Assembly (NCBI GenBank): GCA_051061015.1
Contig: JBPFEG010000052.1
Coordinates: forward strand, 1 to 64,000
Direction: 5' to 3'
DNA from: Methylomicrobium sp051061015
GTDB taxonomy: Bacteria; Pseudomonadota; Gammaproteobacteria; Methylococcales; Methylomonadaceae
DNA length: 64,000 bases
Part shown: positions 24,606-33,387 of the stretch, one piece after another
Numbering within the stretch: position 1 is the first letter of the stretch
Layout of the letters: each line of letters opens with the position of its first letter
The notes under the pieces: model-generated
The model's input: only the letters and a program-made list of their open reading frames with translations
What the model was told of the DNA's origin: nothing
The model's database searches: none
Program-made: the position numbers and the translations under genes

Positions 24606-26696
24606 TCAACCCTGTAATTCATTCAAAAGCCGGGTCTGCGCCTGGACTACTTCCTGGTCACCCGTGCGTTCTACGCGTTGGTAATGGCCGTCCGATTGCA
24701 AGAGCCAAGCTTCCGTATTATCGATCAAATACAGTTCCAGATCGCGTAAAATCCGATTTTGCAGTTTTTTGCTGCCGATTGGAAAAAATACTTCAACACG
24801 GCGAAACATGTTTCGATTCATCATATCCGCGCTCGATGCATAAATTTCCTGATTGCCGCCGTTCAAAAAGGCGTAAATCCGCTCGTGTTCGAGAAACCGT
24901 CCGATAATCGAGCGTACTTCAATGTTCTCCGACGCGCCAGGAACACCGGGCCGCAAACAGCAAATACCTCGTACCATCAGTTTCACTTCGACGCCGGCCT
25001 GCGAGGCGCGGTACAAGGCCTGGATCGACTGCTCTTCCACGACCGCATTAACCTTGATCACTATTCTCGCCGGTTCGCCTTTTTTCGCAAAGTCGATTTC
25101 GCGCTCGATTTTTTCTATCAGGCCGCTGTACAGGGTGAACGGCGATTGCAGCAGTTTGTTCAGCTTGGTCACCTTGCCGAGGCTCGTCAGCTGGGCAAAA
25201 ACCTTACGGACGTCCTCGCCCAGTTCCTTGTCGCAGGTAAACAGACCGTAATCGGTGTAAAGCTGGGTTGTCTTTGGATGATAGTTACCGGTGCCGAGAT
25301 GCACGTAATTGACGAGTTCCTTGCCTTCCCGGCGGAGCACCAGGCACATCTTCGCATGCGTTTTGTAGCCGACCACGCCGTAAACGACATGCACCGCCGC
25401 TTCCTGCAGTTTCGCAGCCAGATCGATATTGGCCTTTTCGTCGAAGCGGGCGCGCAGTTCGATCACGACCGTCACTTCCTTGCCGGCCCGTGCTGCTTTG
25501 ATCAACGCATTCACGATCGGCGAGTCGGCGCCGGTACGGTACAGGGTCTGCTTGATCGCCAACACTTCCGGAGACACGGCGGCCTGGCGCAGAAATTCGA
25601 CGACCGGCGCAAACGATTCAAACGGATGGTGCAGTAAAATATCCTGGCGGCGGATCGCCGTAAACATGTCCTTGTTACGCGCGAATTGCGTCGGTATGCT
25701 TTGCTTAAACGGTACGAACTTCAAATCGGGGCGATCGACCAACCTGATGATTTCCTGCATCCGGCTCAGATTGACCGGGCCGTCGACCAGAAACAGGTGT
25801 TGCCGGGTCATATCGAAACGGGCGAGCAGAAAGGCGACCGTTTCGTCCGGGCAATTCGCGTCGATTTCGAGCCGGACCTCATCGCCGTAATTGCGCATTG
25901 CCAACTCGCCTTCGACCGCCAGCAGCAGGTCATCGATCGCATCATCATCAACGAAAAAATCGCTGTTGCGGGTCACCCGGAATTGATAACAGCCCTTAAT
26001 GCTCATGCCGTTGAATAACTGATCGGCGAAGGCATGGATGATTGACGACAGGAACACAAAATTGTAGGGACCGCTTTGCGTTACTTCGGCGGGCAGTTGC
26101 ACAATGCGTGGCAGCGCGCGCGGCGCCTGCAAGACCGCACGGCCGCTGTTGCGTCCGAATGCATCCTTACCGGTCAGAGAGATAATGAAGTTCAAGCTTT
26201 TGTTCAGAATGCGCGGGAAAGGATGCGCGGAATCCAGTCCGACCGGCGTCAGGATCGGCAGCACTTCTTCATTAAAATAATTCTGCAGCCATTTGAGCTG
26301 GGCTTCATTCCAGTCCTTGCGGCGGATGAAATTGATGTTTTGTTCCTGGAGTTTCGGAATCAGGATCTCATTCAGTACCTGATACTGCTCTGCAACCAGT
26401 TCATGCGCCTTGATTGAAATCAATTCCAGTTGCTCGTTCGGCGTCAGGCCGTCGGAACCGGTCACCTTCGGGTCGATCGCCGCCATCTGAATCACGGACG
26501 CTACCCGGACTTCATAAAATTCATCCAGATTCGAGCAGGAAATGCAGAGGTAATTGAGCCGTTCGAGCAGAGGCACATCTTTATTCCGGGCTTGGGCCAG
26601 CACGCGCTTATTGAACTCCAGAAGACTGGCATCGCGGTTAATATAAAATTCCGGCTTTTGCAGATCGGCGGTGGGAATAACTTCGGTAGTGTCCAT
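24606..26696 (-). CDS. ppk1: Polyphosphate kinase 1
   Basis: 696 residues, full family length. It makes polyphosphate from ATP at the membrane. The N-terminal helical domain (INRDASLLEFNKRVL; SCSNLDEFYEVR) is followed by two phospholipase-D-like catalytic halves. The autophosphorylated His lies in YKTHAKMCLV, with HLGTGNYHPKTTQLYTD nearby. The C-terminal motif ASSADMMNRNMFRRVE is intact. It lies 21 bases downstream of the methyltransferase gene. A BLUF protein with a PsiE (phosphate-starvation) domain lies elsewhere in the window, but no direct link is evident. Confidence 0.97.
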   Translation of the reverse strand: MDTTEVIPTADLQKPEFYINRDASLLEFNKRVLAQARNKDVPLLERLNYLCISCSNLDEFYEVRVASVIQMAAIDPKVTGSDGLTPNEQLELISIKAHELVAEQYQVLNEILIPKLQEQNINFIRRKDWNEAQLKWLQNYFNEEVLPILTPVGLDSAHPFPRILNKSLNFIISLTGKDAFGRNSGRAVLQAPRALPRIVQLPAEVTQSGPYNFVFLSSIIHAFADQLFNGMSIKGCYQFRVTRNSDFFVDDDAIDDLLLAVEGELAMRNYGDEVRLEIDANCPDETVAFLLARFDMTRQHLFLVDGPVNLSRMQEIIRLVDRPDLKFVPFKQSIPTQFARNKDMFTAIRRQDILLHHPFESFAPVVEFLRQAAVSPEVLAIKQTLYRTGADSPIVNALIKAARAGKEVTVVIELRARFDEKANIDLAAKLQEAAVHVVYGVVGYKTHAKMCLVLRREGKELVNYVHLGTGNYHPKTTQLYTDYGLFTCDKELGEDVRKVFAQLTSLGKVTKLNKLLQSPFTLYSGLIEKIEREIDFAKKGEPARIVIKVNAVVEEQSIQALYRASQAGVEVKLMVRGICCLRPGVPGASENIEVRSIIGRFLEHERIYAFLNGGNQEIYASSADMMNRNMFRRVEVFFPIGSKKLQNRILRDLELYLIDNTEAWLLQSDGHYQRVERTGDQEVVQAQTRLLNELQG

Positions 26697-26716
26697 GAAT
26701 GTTCTTGGGTTACAGA

Positions 26717-27391
26717 TTAAGCAAGGCTGCCCTTAATGAAAATATGGCGGTCGCTGATTTGTTCGATGTTGAGGGGCAGATCGGCTTTTTGAAGCTGATC
26801 CCGGATTTCTTCCAGCGTGAAAGCGGCCAGCAGGGAATAATAAAAATCACGCTGTAAAATCTCCGGCTCATTAGCTGCATAGGCCTCGACCAGAGCTATT
26901 GCCGCCTCATGGGAAGCAGGGCGTAACAAATCCATTATTGCGATGCGGGTTCCCGGCTTGGAGACTTTTTTGAGTGTTTGCCATAATATCTGCGGGTTGG
27001 GTAAGTGATGCAACAGGCTGTTGCTGAATATGATCGCATAAAATAGTTCGGGCATTATGACATCCGGCAGGCGGCCGTGGATCAAGCGAATCCGGTCTCT
27101 GACGGCTGAGGTGTAGGTTGCCGCATAATCGAGCATTACTCGCGAACCGTCGACCGCATCGATTCGGCTGAAAGGAAATGCCTTGGCGAAACGCAGGCTG
27201 ATGTCGCCCGGCCCGCAACCCAGATCGAGCGCGATGCCATTAAATTCCGGTTCATTGATAAAATCTCGTAGGCGGTCGACGAATTGCTGATGCGGGACCG
27301 CAAAATCGGCTTCGGCATAAGCCTTGACCTGTTCCGGGTCTTCCATCAGTTCGGGTTCCGTTTGTCTATTCATCATCGTTTTCGGTGGCAT
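26717..27391 (-). CDS. Class I SAM-dependent methyltransferase
   Basis: 224 residues. The SAM-binding motif I is IALDLGCGPGDISLRFAKA and motif II region is IDAVDGSRVML; the post-motif NSLLHHLPNPQILW is typical of small-molecule methyltransferases. The substrate is unknown. The start could be ATG 27391 or the internal ATG pair a few codons later (MMNRQTEPE). It reads in the same direction as ppk1, with 20 bases between them, and sits 24 bases behind the PLP-enzyme gene. Confidence 0.85.
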   Translation of the reverse strand: MPPKTMMNRQTEPELMEDPEQVKAYAEADFAVPHQQFVDRLRDFINEPEFNGIALDLGCGPGDISLRFAKAFPFSRIDAVDGSRVMLDYAATYTSAVRDRIRLIHGRLPDVIMPELFYAIIFSNSLLHHLPNPQILWQTLKKVSKPGTRIAIMDLLRPASHEAAIALVEAYAANEPEILQRDFYYSLLAAFTLEEIRDQLQKADLPLNIEQISDRHIFIKGSLA

Positions 27392-27415
27392 TCATCGTCA
27401 TTAGTAAAATCGATT

Positions 27416-28324
27416 TTATGGCAGTGTGAATCCGCGTTTGCCCTGCAGGCCGCCTGTATGAACGGCGATCAGTCGTTGGCCGGGTTCGAAACAGCCTTTG
27501 GCGATCATCTCGTACAGTCCATACAGCATTTTTCCGGTATAGACCGGTTCGAGCGGGATTTGCTGCATTAATTCGAAGCGGGTGATGAATTCGAGCAGTT
27601 CAGGCGTCGTTCTTGCAAAACCGCCGAAATGATAATCCGGATTGATATGCCAGTTAGTGTAAGTTTTTGACAATAAGCTTTCTACATCGGCCGTTAAAAA
27701 ATCCGCGTTTTTGAGTGCCGCGAAGCCAAGCGTTTTTTTTGCGCCGTTTAGCGCTGCGATACAGCCTGCCAGCGTCGTTCCTGTCCCGCAGGGCAGGCAA
27801 AGTACATCAAAGGGCAGGGCGATTTCTTCAACCAGTTCGGCGACGCCTTTCAGCGCCAGCGGCTGTGCCCCGCCTTCCGGCAGCCAGTATTGCCCCGATC
27901 CGATGCCCGGCAGATCTAAAGGGGCTCGGTATTGCCTGAGCAGTCGGTAATCGGACCGCGAGACAAAGCGCAGTTCCATTCCCCAATTTTGGCAGTCCTG
28001 CAGAGTCGGTGTGAGCGGCTCCGGCCATTCTCCGCGAATATACCCGATCGTCTGCAAATCCAGTAACTTGCCGGCATAAGCCAAGGCATGCAGATGATTC
28101 GAATAGGCGCCCCCCATGCTGATCAATGTATGCGCGCCTGCTCCGAGCGCGTCTTCGAGGATATATCTCAGCTTCCGCCATTTGTTGCCGGATATGATAG
28201 GATGCAGCCTGTCGTCCCGCTTGAGCCACAATTCGATATTGTCGGGTAGTCGTTCGGGATCGATGATACGGGTCAGAGATGACGGCTGAAAGCTTGATTT
28301 CAGGGATAGCAGAGCAGGGTGCAT
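27416..28324 (-). CDS. PLP enzyme of the D-cysteine desulfhydrase / ACC deaminase family
   Basis: 302 residues, fold-type II PLP enzyme. The PLP lysine is in LHPIISGNKWRKLRY, followed by the cofactor loop SMGGAYSNHLHALAY and the phosphate-binding PCGTGTTLAG. In this family D-cysteine desulfhydrase makes pyruvate, sulfide and ammonia, and ACC deaminase opens the cyclopropane ring; the sequence alone does not separate them, though D-cysteine desulfhydrase is more common outside plant-associated bacteria. It starts at ATG 28324, in line with the methyltransferase and ppk1. Confidence 0.85.
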   Translation of the reverse strand: MHPALLSLKSSFQPSSLTRIIDPERLPDNIELWLKRDDRLHPIISGNKWRKLRYILEDALGAGAHTLISMGGAYSNHLHALAYAGKLLDLQTIGYIRGEWPEPLTPTLQDCQNWGMELRFVSRSDYRLLRQYRAPLDLPGIGSGQYWLPEGGAQPLALKGVAELVEEIALPFDVLCLPCGTGTTLAGCIAALNGAKKTLGFAALKNADFLTADVESLLSKTYTNWHINPDYHFGGFARTTPELLEFITRFELMQQIPLEPVYTGKMLYGLYEMIAKGCFEPGQRLIAVHTGGLQGKRGFTLP

Positions 28325-28661
28325 CGGATAATTACGCTTGAAGGAAATTTACCGGATTTTTGTAAAGAGAAAAGGTGATGATTAATCAAACCCCAGGCTG
28401 CCGATAAAGAGCAGGCTTACCGTTTGTGGGTCGAACCGGTAATTGCGGAAGAACAGCAATTATTCTGGCAGTATCACAGTGTCGCCGCCGGCGAGGCGGC
28501 CAAGCAAAATCCGAACAGGAGCACTTAAGCTGAATTCCGAAAAGAAGGCGAGTTTCGGCTGGGAGGGCTGATCATATCTCAGGCGGGAATATTGAAGAAA
28601 GGGATTTAAAAAATCACTCTTCAAATGATAAAAATCAGTAGAGGTTAAAGCAGTTTTATTT
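28325..28661. other. Intergenic region with a coding-like remnant
   Basis: 337 bases. On the plus strand, about 28390-28528 reads as coding-like sequence (AADKEQAYRLWVEPVI, then AEEQQLFWQYHSVAAG) ending in a stop, but it has an in-frame stop just upstream and no start codon. I take it as a possible gene remnant of unknown family. Otherwise I see nothing here. Confidence 0.3.
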
Positions 28662-31082
28662 TTAAGCCTTTAAAGCGGATAAAATATTACTTGCGGGTTC
28701 ACGGATTTCTGGTGCAATACCATTCAAATAAAGAGGATTGTCGCTACAAACTGCTATTAAGGCTTCCCGTAAGGGTCGCCATCGTTGCCCCACTTTTCCG
28801 GTATCAAATAAAGTCAGCAATAATTGTTCCCACTCTTTACCTTGATGTAGCGCCTGTTTTAATAAGTTCAGCGTATTTGTCCAATAGGTTTGATGAAAAT
28901 CGTCGTTTCCTTCTTCTAAATATTGGCGTAAATTCGTTTCAAACGCTGTTTTTTGGTCTGTTTTCAGGAGTAGCCCAAGTAGATTATATAACGCATGAAA
29001 GTTTTTATTGTCCAACTGAACGGCGCGTTCAGCAAGACTGACTGCTTCGGTTAGCTTGTCTTCACGCTGCGACAACAGTCGGGCCAAATTGTGGTGGTAT
29101 TCAGCATTCTCGGAATTCAATAAAAGCGCCTGACGGAAGGCGTTTTCCGCCTCTGAGAAATATTTCGGCTCAAGGTGTAGAAAAGTGCCGAAACTGTTCC
29201 AAAGTGATGCAGACTGATGCCTTTCCAGGAGCACATGATACGCTTTTTTGCAGGTTTCCGGCGTTACGGCCCCGCCTGGACAGGATTCACAAGGAAAATT
29301 GAAGTATACGGCAATCGCCAATAACTCCGGGGTGCCGTATCTCAAGGCAGCGGCCTGGGCCCCCTCTAAGTCGTTGCAGCCGGCTATTTCACCGGCAGCG
29401 ACGGCGCTGTAAAAATGCTCGATGTTCGGTCCGAATACGTTGAAATGCTGTTGATATTCACTGCTTAAGATGGCATATAAATATTTCCATTGAGCGCTCG
29501 ACAGTGTAGCTGACAAACGCGCCGTCGCATCTTTTTCTTCCTTCAATAACGCCAAACTGCCGCAAAATAGATCTGCGCAGTGCTGTTTATCAAAATCGGT
29601 TTCTTGTGTTACTAACGCCGTCTGGATTAGCTGGCGTATTTCCCGCATATGCATCATGCGTTTCAAGCGGGGCCCCAGTTCGGTATCGTGATATCCCAGA
29701 AGATCGAAATCCAGCAATTCCTGGATTTTGCTGTGGGTTTCCTGAATAGTCAGTAATGCGGCGAGTGCTTGGTTCTCGAGCGCCATCCGCAAGCCGGCAT
29801 CATCGACCGCATGCGCCAATACCATGTTGTAGTCCGCTTCCGAACTGTCTGTAATATCTTTTCTTAAACATTGTCCTGCGTGGCTTTGCAGTTCGGCAGG
29901 ATGGCAAAAAATACGTAAAAAACGCGCCAGCCAGAGGAGCTTTTGCCGTGAGCGAAGACGGCCATAACGCATCAAATACCAGATATTGAAAAAACGTTCG
30001 GCCAGTTGAAAGGCTACCCGTTTTCCCGTAGGCGGTGGCTGTTTTTCAACCACGCCCTGCTGTTCCAGACGACTTAGTTGCGCCGAAACCTGATTGACTG
30101 GCCAATCCAGTAATTCAGCAAGATGATGCGCAGTAATCGGGTCCCAGTGCAATGCCAACGCATCTACCAATTGTTGGGCCTGCTGGGGAAAATCCTCGAA
30201 GCGTGTTTTATAAACCGGCGTAACCCGATCCAGTAAACCATCCAGATCATTGAGAATATTGCCGTTCTCCAGATTCTGTTTAAGTACTTTGTACAGTAAT
30301 ACAATGGTACGCGGGTTGCCGCCGGTAAGCGTATGCAGTGCCTTGATACGTCCCGGATCATTTTCGATCAATGTGAGGATGTGATTCACATGATTGCTTT
30401 CCGCCAGTTTACGCAGCGTTTCGACGGTTTCATCCAGGCTTAAACCTTTCATTACTTCCATTTTGAAAATTCCGGCGGTTTTTTCGATGTCCGCTTCATA
30501 CGGCATCATTCCAGATGTGCTGGTGCCGATTATTACAATACGGGATTCGGTTTTGAGCACTTCCCACAAAAGCCGCCGTTCTTCTTTCAGACGGCGCAGT
30601 ATCAGGTCGAAATTATCGATCAGCAGCAATAGGCGCTTATCATTTTGGCCGGCTTCTTTAAGCAATAAGTTTAAGGCGCTGGCCTGATCATGTTTGGGCA
30701 ATAAGGCAATTTTGTCTTCCAACTGCCGTGCAGCTTCTTTCCTGCCGCTTTGATCCAGCGCTTCAATCAAGGAGTATAAACAATTGACCCAAAGATCCGC
30801 CAAATAAGCCACATTGTATTGTTCTTCGGGAAACGTGAGTGCCTGCCACTTGGAATTTAAAGTCTCCTCTTCCTCGACTGCAACGGCAATACGGAGCAGT
30901 AATGTGGTTTTGCCCATGCCGTGCAAGCCTGAAAGCAGCCGATGCGGAGGATTTTCAAGTCGGAGGTCTGCAAGAAAGGATTGCAACAGATCCTGTCTTG
31001 CCACAAAACTGTACTTCAGGCTTTGGCGGCAGAGCAATCCAGAATTGTAAACGGCGAAGACACTGCCTATATCGTCTGTCAT
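28662..31082 (-). CDS. Large P-loop NTPase with winged helix and C-terminal TPR-like region (STAND-type)
   Basis: 806 residues. The NTPase domain (about 25-260) has Walker A LSGLHGMGKTTLL and Walker B LLLLIDNFDLI, followed by IVIIGTSTSG, as in AAA/STAND ATPases of the ORC/MNS type. A winged-helix-like segment follows (about 325-365: HHLAELLDWPVNQVSAQLSR). The C-terminal third has TPR-like helical repeats (NAEYHHNLARLL, NFHALYNLLGLLL). This layout of sensor repeats plus signalling NTPase is used in regulators and in defence proteins. No effector domain is recognisable at the N terminus. It stands alone, bordered upstream by an AT-rich stretch. Function is not assigned. Confidence 0.7.
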   Translation of the reverse strand: MTDDIGSVFAVYNSGLLCRQSLKYSFVARQDLLQSFLADLRLENPPHRLLSGLHGMGKTTLLLRIAVAVEEEETLNSKWQALTFPEEQYNVAYLADLWVNCLYSLIEALDQSGRKEAARQLEDKIALLPKHDQASALNLLLKEAGQNDKRLLLLIDNFDLILRRLKEERRLLWEVLKTESRIVIIGTSTSGMMPYEADIEKTAGIFKMEVMKGLSLDETVETLRKLAESNHVNHILTLIENDPGRIKALHTLTGGNPRTIVLLYKVLKQNLENGNILNDLDGLLDRVTPVYKTRFEDFPQQAQQLVDALALHWDPITAHHLAELLDWPVNQVSAQLSRLEQQGVVEKQPPPTGKRVAFQLAERFFNIWYLMRYGRLRSRQKLLWLARFLRIFCHPAELQSHAGQCLRKDITDSSEADYNMVLAHAVDDAGLRMALENQALAALLTIQETHSKIQELLDFDLLGYHDTELGPRLKRMMHMREIRQLIQTALVTQETDFDKQHCADLFCGSLALLKEEKDATARLSATLSSAQWKYLYAILSSEYQQHFNVFGPNIEHFYSAVAAGEIAGCNDLEGAQAAALRYGTPELLAIAVYFNFPCESCPGGAVTPETCKKAYHVLLERHQSASLWNSFGTFLHLEPKYFSEAENAFRQALLLNSENAEYHHNLARLLSQREDKLTEAVSLAERAVQLDNKNFHALYNLLGLLLKTDQKTAFETNLRQYLEEGNDDFHQTYWTNTLNLLKQALHQGKEWEQLLLTLFDTGKVGQRWRPLREALIAVCSDNPLYLNGIAPEIREPASNILSALKA

Positions 31083-31717
31083 TTTCTTGAGTAACTTAAA
31101 CCTTATTTATCAATTAAATATTAATCTAAACAATAATATTTATCAATAATTGCCTTACCGATTTTAAAAAACATTTAAAATTCAATGTTGGAGGGCAAAA
31201 ATTATAATTAAATATTTTCCTGATCATCAAAAAATGAAGAAAACCACATAGATTATTAGTAATATATAAAATGTTAATATATTGTATTAAAATAAGTTAA
31301 GATATATTATATGTTAATCGTCTGTTTTTAAGGTTGTTTTCTATTTTTTTGAATGATATTAGGAGTTTATTTATTTAAAGATATTATCCTGAAAGAGTTA
31401 TAAAAGCATAGTGGATTATGGTTTTTCCGTGGCTCGTTCGGTAAAGCCAAGCATTGCGAGCTGCTATAGGGGGATTGTCATTGACTTCAGTAAAGATAAA
31501 ACAGTCTTCATTTAAAACAGCATGAGTATTTGTTTCTTATGAATCCCTGAAAGTTACTTGTTAATGATGTCCCTATCTTGTTAAGCGTCTAAAAATAAAA
31601 AGCCTATCCCAGGCGAGTGTAATCTTTATTCAAAGTAAGAGGGCCGAACGGATGGAGGTTAATTGGCTGAAAGCAGCTATTTGGCAGAATTATGACGCAA
31701 GGGCTTTGTTATACAAA

Positions 31718-31850
31718 TCACCAACTTATAGATATTTAAAGGTTATATATTATTTCAATATTTAATTTTTAAATTAAATCAAATAGTTAGGATTTATTTA
31801 TGCAACAAAGCCGCCCTCAAGCCTTAGTTTGCCAGATAAATCTCCCTCGA
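31718..31850. repeat. Degenerate direct repeat, copy 1
   Basis: It aligns with 32108-32222. Shared pieces in order: AACTTAT.GAT.TTTAAAG, AAATCAA.T.GTTAGG, TTTATGC..CAAAGCC and ACAAAT/TAAATC.......CTCG. Copy 1 has about 15 extra bases after CAAAGCC. No gene I can support follows it. Confidence 0.6.
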
Positions 31851-32107
31851 GCCAGGTTCTCTGCTTCGGTAAAGAGCTGATCCCGAGTTCATGTTTTAGT
31901 TTCTTTCTATGGAGCATTCAGCAGCTTTCTGTTTGGCAAATAAAGGAACAATATGTTTATTTTAATCAAGCATTTAGTTCGGTAAAAATTGTAGGTAAGC
32001 GATTAGGTAATTAACTGGAAATTTTTAAAAGCGTTAACTATATTTATATTATAAAACAAATTTGTTTTATAGGTTGGGGCGGAATGAGGTTTTGTTTCCT
32101 AAAACAG

Positions 32108-32222
32108 TAACTTATTGATGTTTAAAGATTGTTTTTAGTTAAAATTATTTTTTCAATAAAATCAATTTGTTAGGCTTTGTTTTATGCGGCAAAGCCATTT
32201 GGTAAGACAAATCGTGCTCGGC
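32108..32222. repeat. Degenerate direct repeat, copy 2
   Basis: Counterpart of 31718-31850, about 390 bases further on. It ends some 35 bases before the receiver gene at 32259, so it may include that gene's promoter or leader. The shared TTTATGC..CAAAGCC core is the best conserved part. Confidence 0.6.
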
Positions 32223-32258
32223 ATCTAATATAACAATTTAAAAAATTACGAACAGAGT

Positions 32259-32636
32259 ATGACGACACAGAAAATTTTATTTTGCGATGACTCAATTAAA
32301 GAGCCAGGTTATCTGAAAAGTATTGTGGAAAGCGCAAATTGCGTTTTAATAATTACAAAAACTGGAAATGACGCTATTGAGAAGGCTAAATTGGAAAAGC
32401 CAGATTTTATTTATATGAATATTTTATCCCTCGGTGCCGAGGGGTATTCGGTTATGCTTTCTTTACGCAATAATCCGGATACTAGAAGCATTCCGCTTAT
32501 TTTTTACAGCGGCCCGCATCAAACAGCGGATAGTATCTGGTTCAAAATGCAGAGCGAGAGATATTCAAAGCTCAGAAGCAATTTTGAAGGTACGTCTGGT
32601 AAATTTCCACTCCTGGAAAGCTGTGCTATGCAGTGA
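32259..32636 (+). CDS. Receiver-domain protein lacking the phospho-acceptor Asp
   Basis: 125 residues, one receiver domain closest in pattern to PilH/CheY-type single-domain regulators (FCDDS, then AIEKAKLEKPDFIYM, then NNPDTRSIPLIFYSG). The acidic pair Asp10-Asp11 is present, but the phosphorylation site is Asn54 (YMNIL where YMDIL is expected), and the conserved Lys after strand 5 is not recognisable. The C-terminal helix diverges after WFKM. It therefore probably does not signal by phosphorylation: either an atypical receiver or a decaying gene. It lies convergent to a c-di-GMP/GTPase operon, next to the AT-rich stretch. Confidence 0.75.
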   Translation: MTTQKILFCDDSIKEPGYLKSIVESANCVLIITKTGNDAIEKAKLEKPDFIYMNILSLGAEGYSVMLSLRNNPDTRSIPLIFYSGPHQTADSIWFKMQSERYSKLRSNFEGTSGKFPLLESCAMQ

Positions 32637-32721
32637 CAGGGAGAATAAATCTCCTCAACGGTAGAAGGGCAAAAACTGCAATTTTCCGATCAGGAGATAC
32701 AGTTACTTCATTAAGCTAAAA

Positions 32722-32756
32722 CTCCGAATACTCCCTGCAGGAGCGGGTATTCGGGG
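32722..32756. terminator. Inverted repeat between convergent genes
   Basis: CCGAATAC (32724-32731) pairs with GTATTCGG (32747-32754), extendable by two pairs, one a wobble. It lies between the receiver gene end (32636) and the GTPase gene end (32818), the right place for a bidirectional terminator, but a T tract is missing on both sides. Confidence 0.45.
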
Positions 32757-32817
32757 TCAGGGATAGTAAACCACTTTTTCTCTGCAGCCTTCTCTGTCAC
32801 ATTATTAGAAATAAGTC

Positions 32818-33381
32818 TCAACCGGTCATCTTGAAATTATTGCTTTTCACGCCCTGGATTTCGTTCAGTAAACGCCTCATGGTTCTTTCGACATGACTTT
32901 TTTCTCGTGCATCCAGGCGCATTACCGGGATATTGAAGCTTTTGGAAATACAATAATTATGGTAATCGATCAATCCGGTATCCGTGCGCGTATCGTCATA
33001 ATGAGTGACGCCAATTACCGCAGGCTTGTCTTTTAAAAAATGGCCATGAAATTTCAGATAATAATCCAGTTCTTCCATGGGATTATCTCCCCCATTATCA
33101 ATCATTACCATCATCCCCGCGGCGCCTTTGCAGAGTAATGAGCCCATAAAATCGAATCTTCTCTGTCCCGGGGTTCCGTAAAGATGCAGTTTAACACCTT
33201 CTATATGGACAATGCCGTATTCCATAGCGACGGTCGTCGTTTCTTTTCGATGTAAAGCTTGCCTTTCGGAAGCCGAAGCTTCAGTGCCAACCACAGGTAT
33301 TTCACTAATTGTCCTTATTGAAGTCGATTTGCCGGAGCCAACGCTGCCGACCACAATGATTTTGTGCTCTTTTTTATTCAT
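32818..33381 (-). CDS. Small Ras-like / conservon-type GTPase
   Basis: 187 residues. P-loop GSVGSGKST near residue 12, switch-II region LYGTPGQRRFDFM, and a THYDD segment where the G4 (NKxD-like) box is expected. The GTPGQRRF pattern is that of the ATP/GTP-binding proteins related to MglA and to Streptomyces conservon CvnD proteins. Such GTPases act as switches in polarity or signalling complexes. It is the last gene of the four-gene minus-strand operon, 6 bases after the HD-GYP gene. G4 with Thr-His in place of Asn-Lys may weaken guanine specificity. Confidence 0.82.
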   Translation of the reverse strand: MNKKEHKIIVVGSVGSGKSTSIRTISEIPVVGTEASASERQALHRKETTTVAMEYGIVHIEGVKLHLYGTPGQRRFDFMGSLLCKGAAGMMVMIDNGGDNPMEELDYYLKFHGHFLKDKPAVIGVTHYDDTRTDTGLIDYHNYCISKSFNIPVMRLDAREKSHVERTMRRLLNEIQGVKSNNFKMTG

Positions 33382-33387
33382 AAAACC

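Larger units (their letters stand above)
31083..32258. other. AT-rich intergenic stretch with degenerate long direct repeat
   Basis: About 1.2 kb, visibly much richer in A+T than its surroundings. It has no supportable gene; short frames lack ribosome-binding sites and family likeness. It contains two copies of a degenerate repeat (31718-31850 and 32108-32222) and a GCTCG/CGAGC hairpin near 31431-31462. It may be foreign DNA or a decayed region with old promoter copies. Confidence 0.6.

Noticed and set aside
24759..25637. 292-codon plus-strand frame opposite ppk1
   Set aside because: ppk1 is complete with all motifs on the other strand; the frame is a shadow.
28390..28528. Coding-like fragment (LWVEPVIAEEQQLFWQYH)
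   Set aside because: No start codon and an in-frame stop just upstream; too short to assign, so kept only as a possible remnant.
31829..32014. 61-codon plus-strand frame after repeat copy 1
   Set aside because: No ATG start, no family likeness, strongly AT-driven composition.
31801..32210. c-di-GMP (GEMM) riboswitch suggested by the CAAAGCC core in both repeat copies
   Set aside because: Only the short CAAAGCC-like string matches; the other conserved parts of the GEMM consensus were not found by eye. A covariance search would decide.
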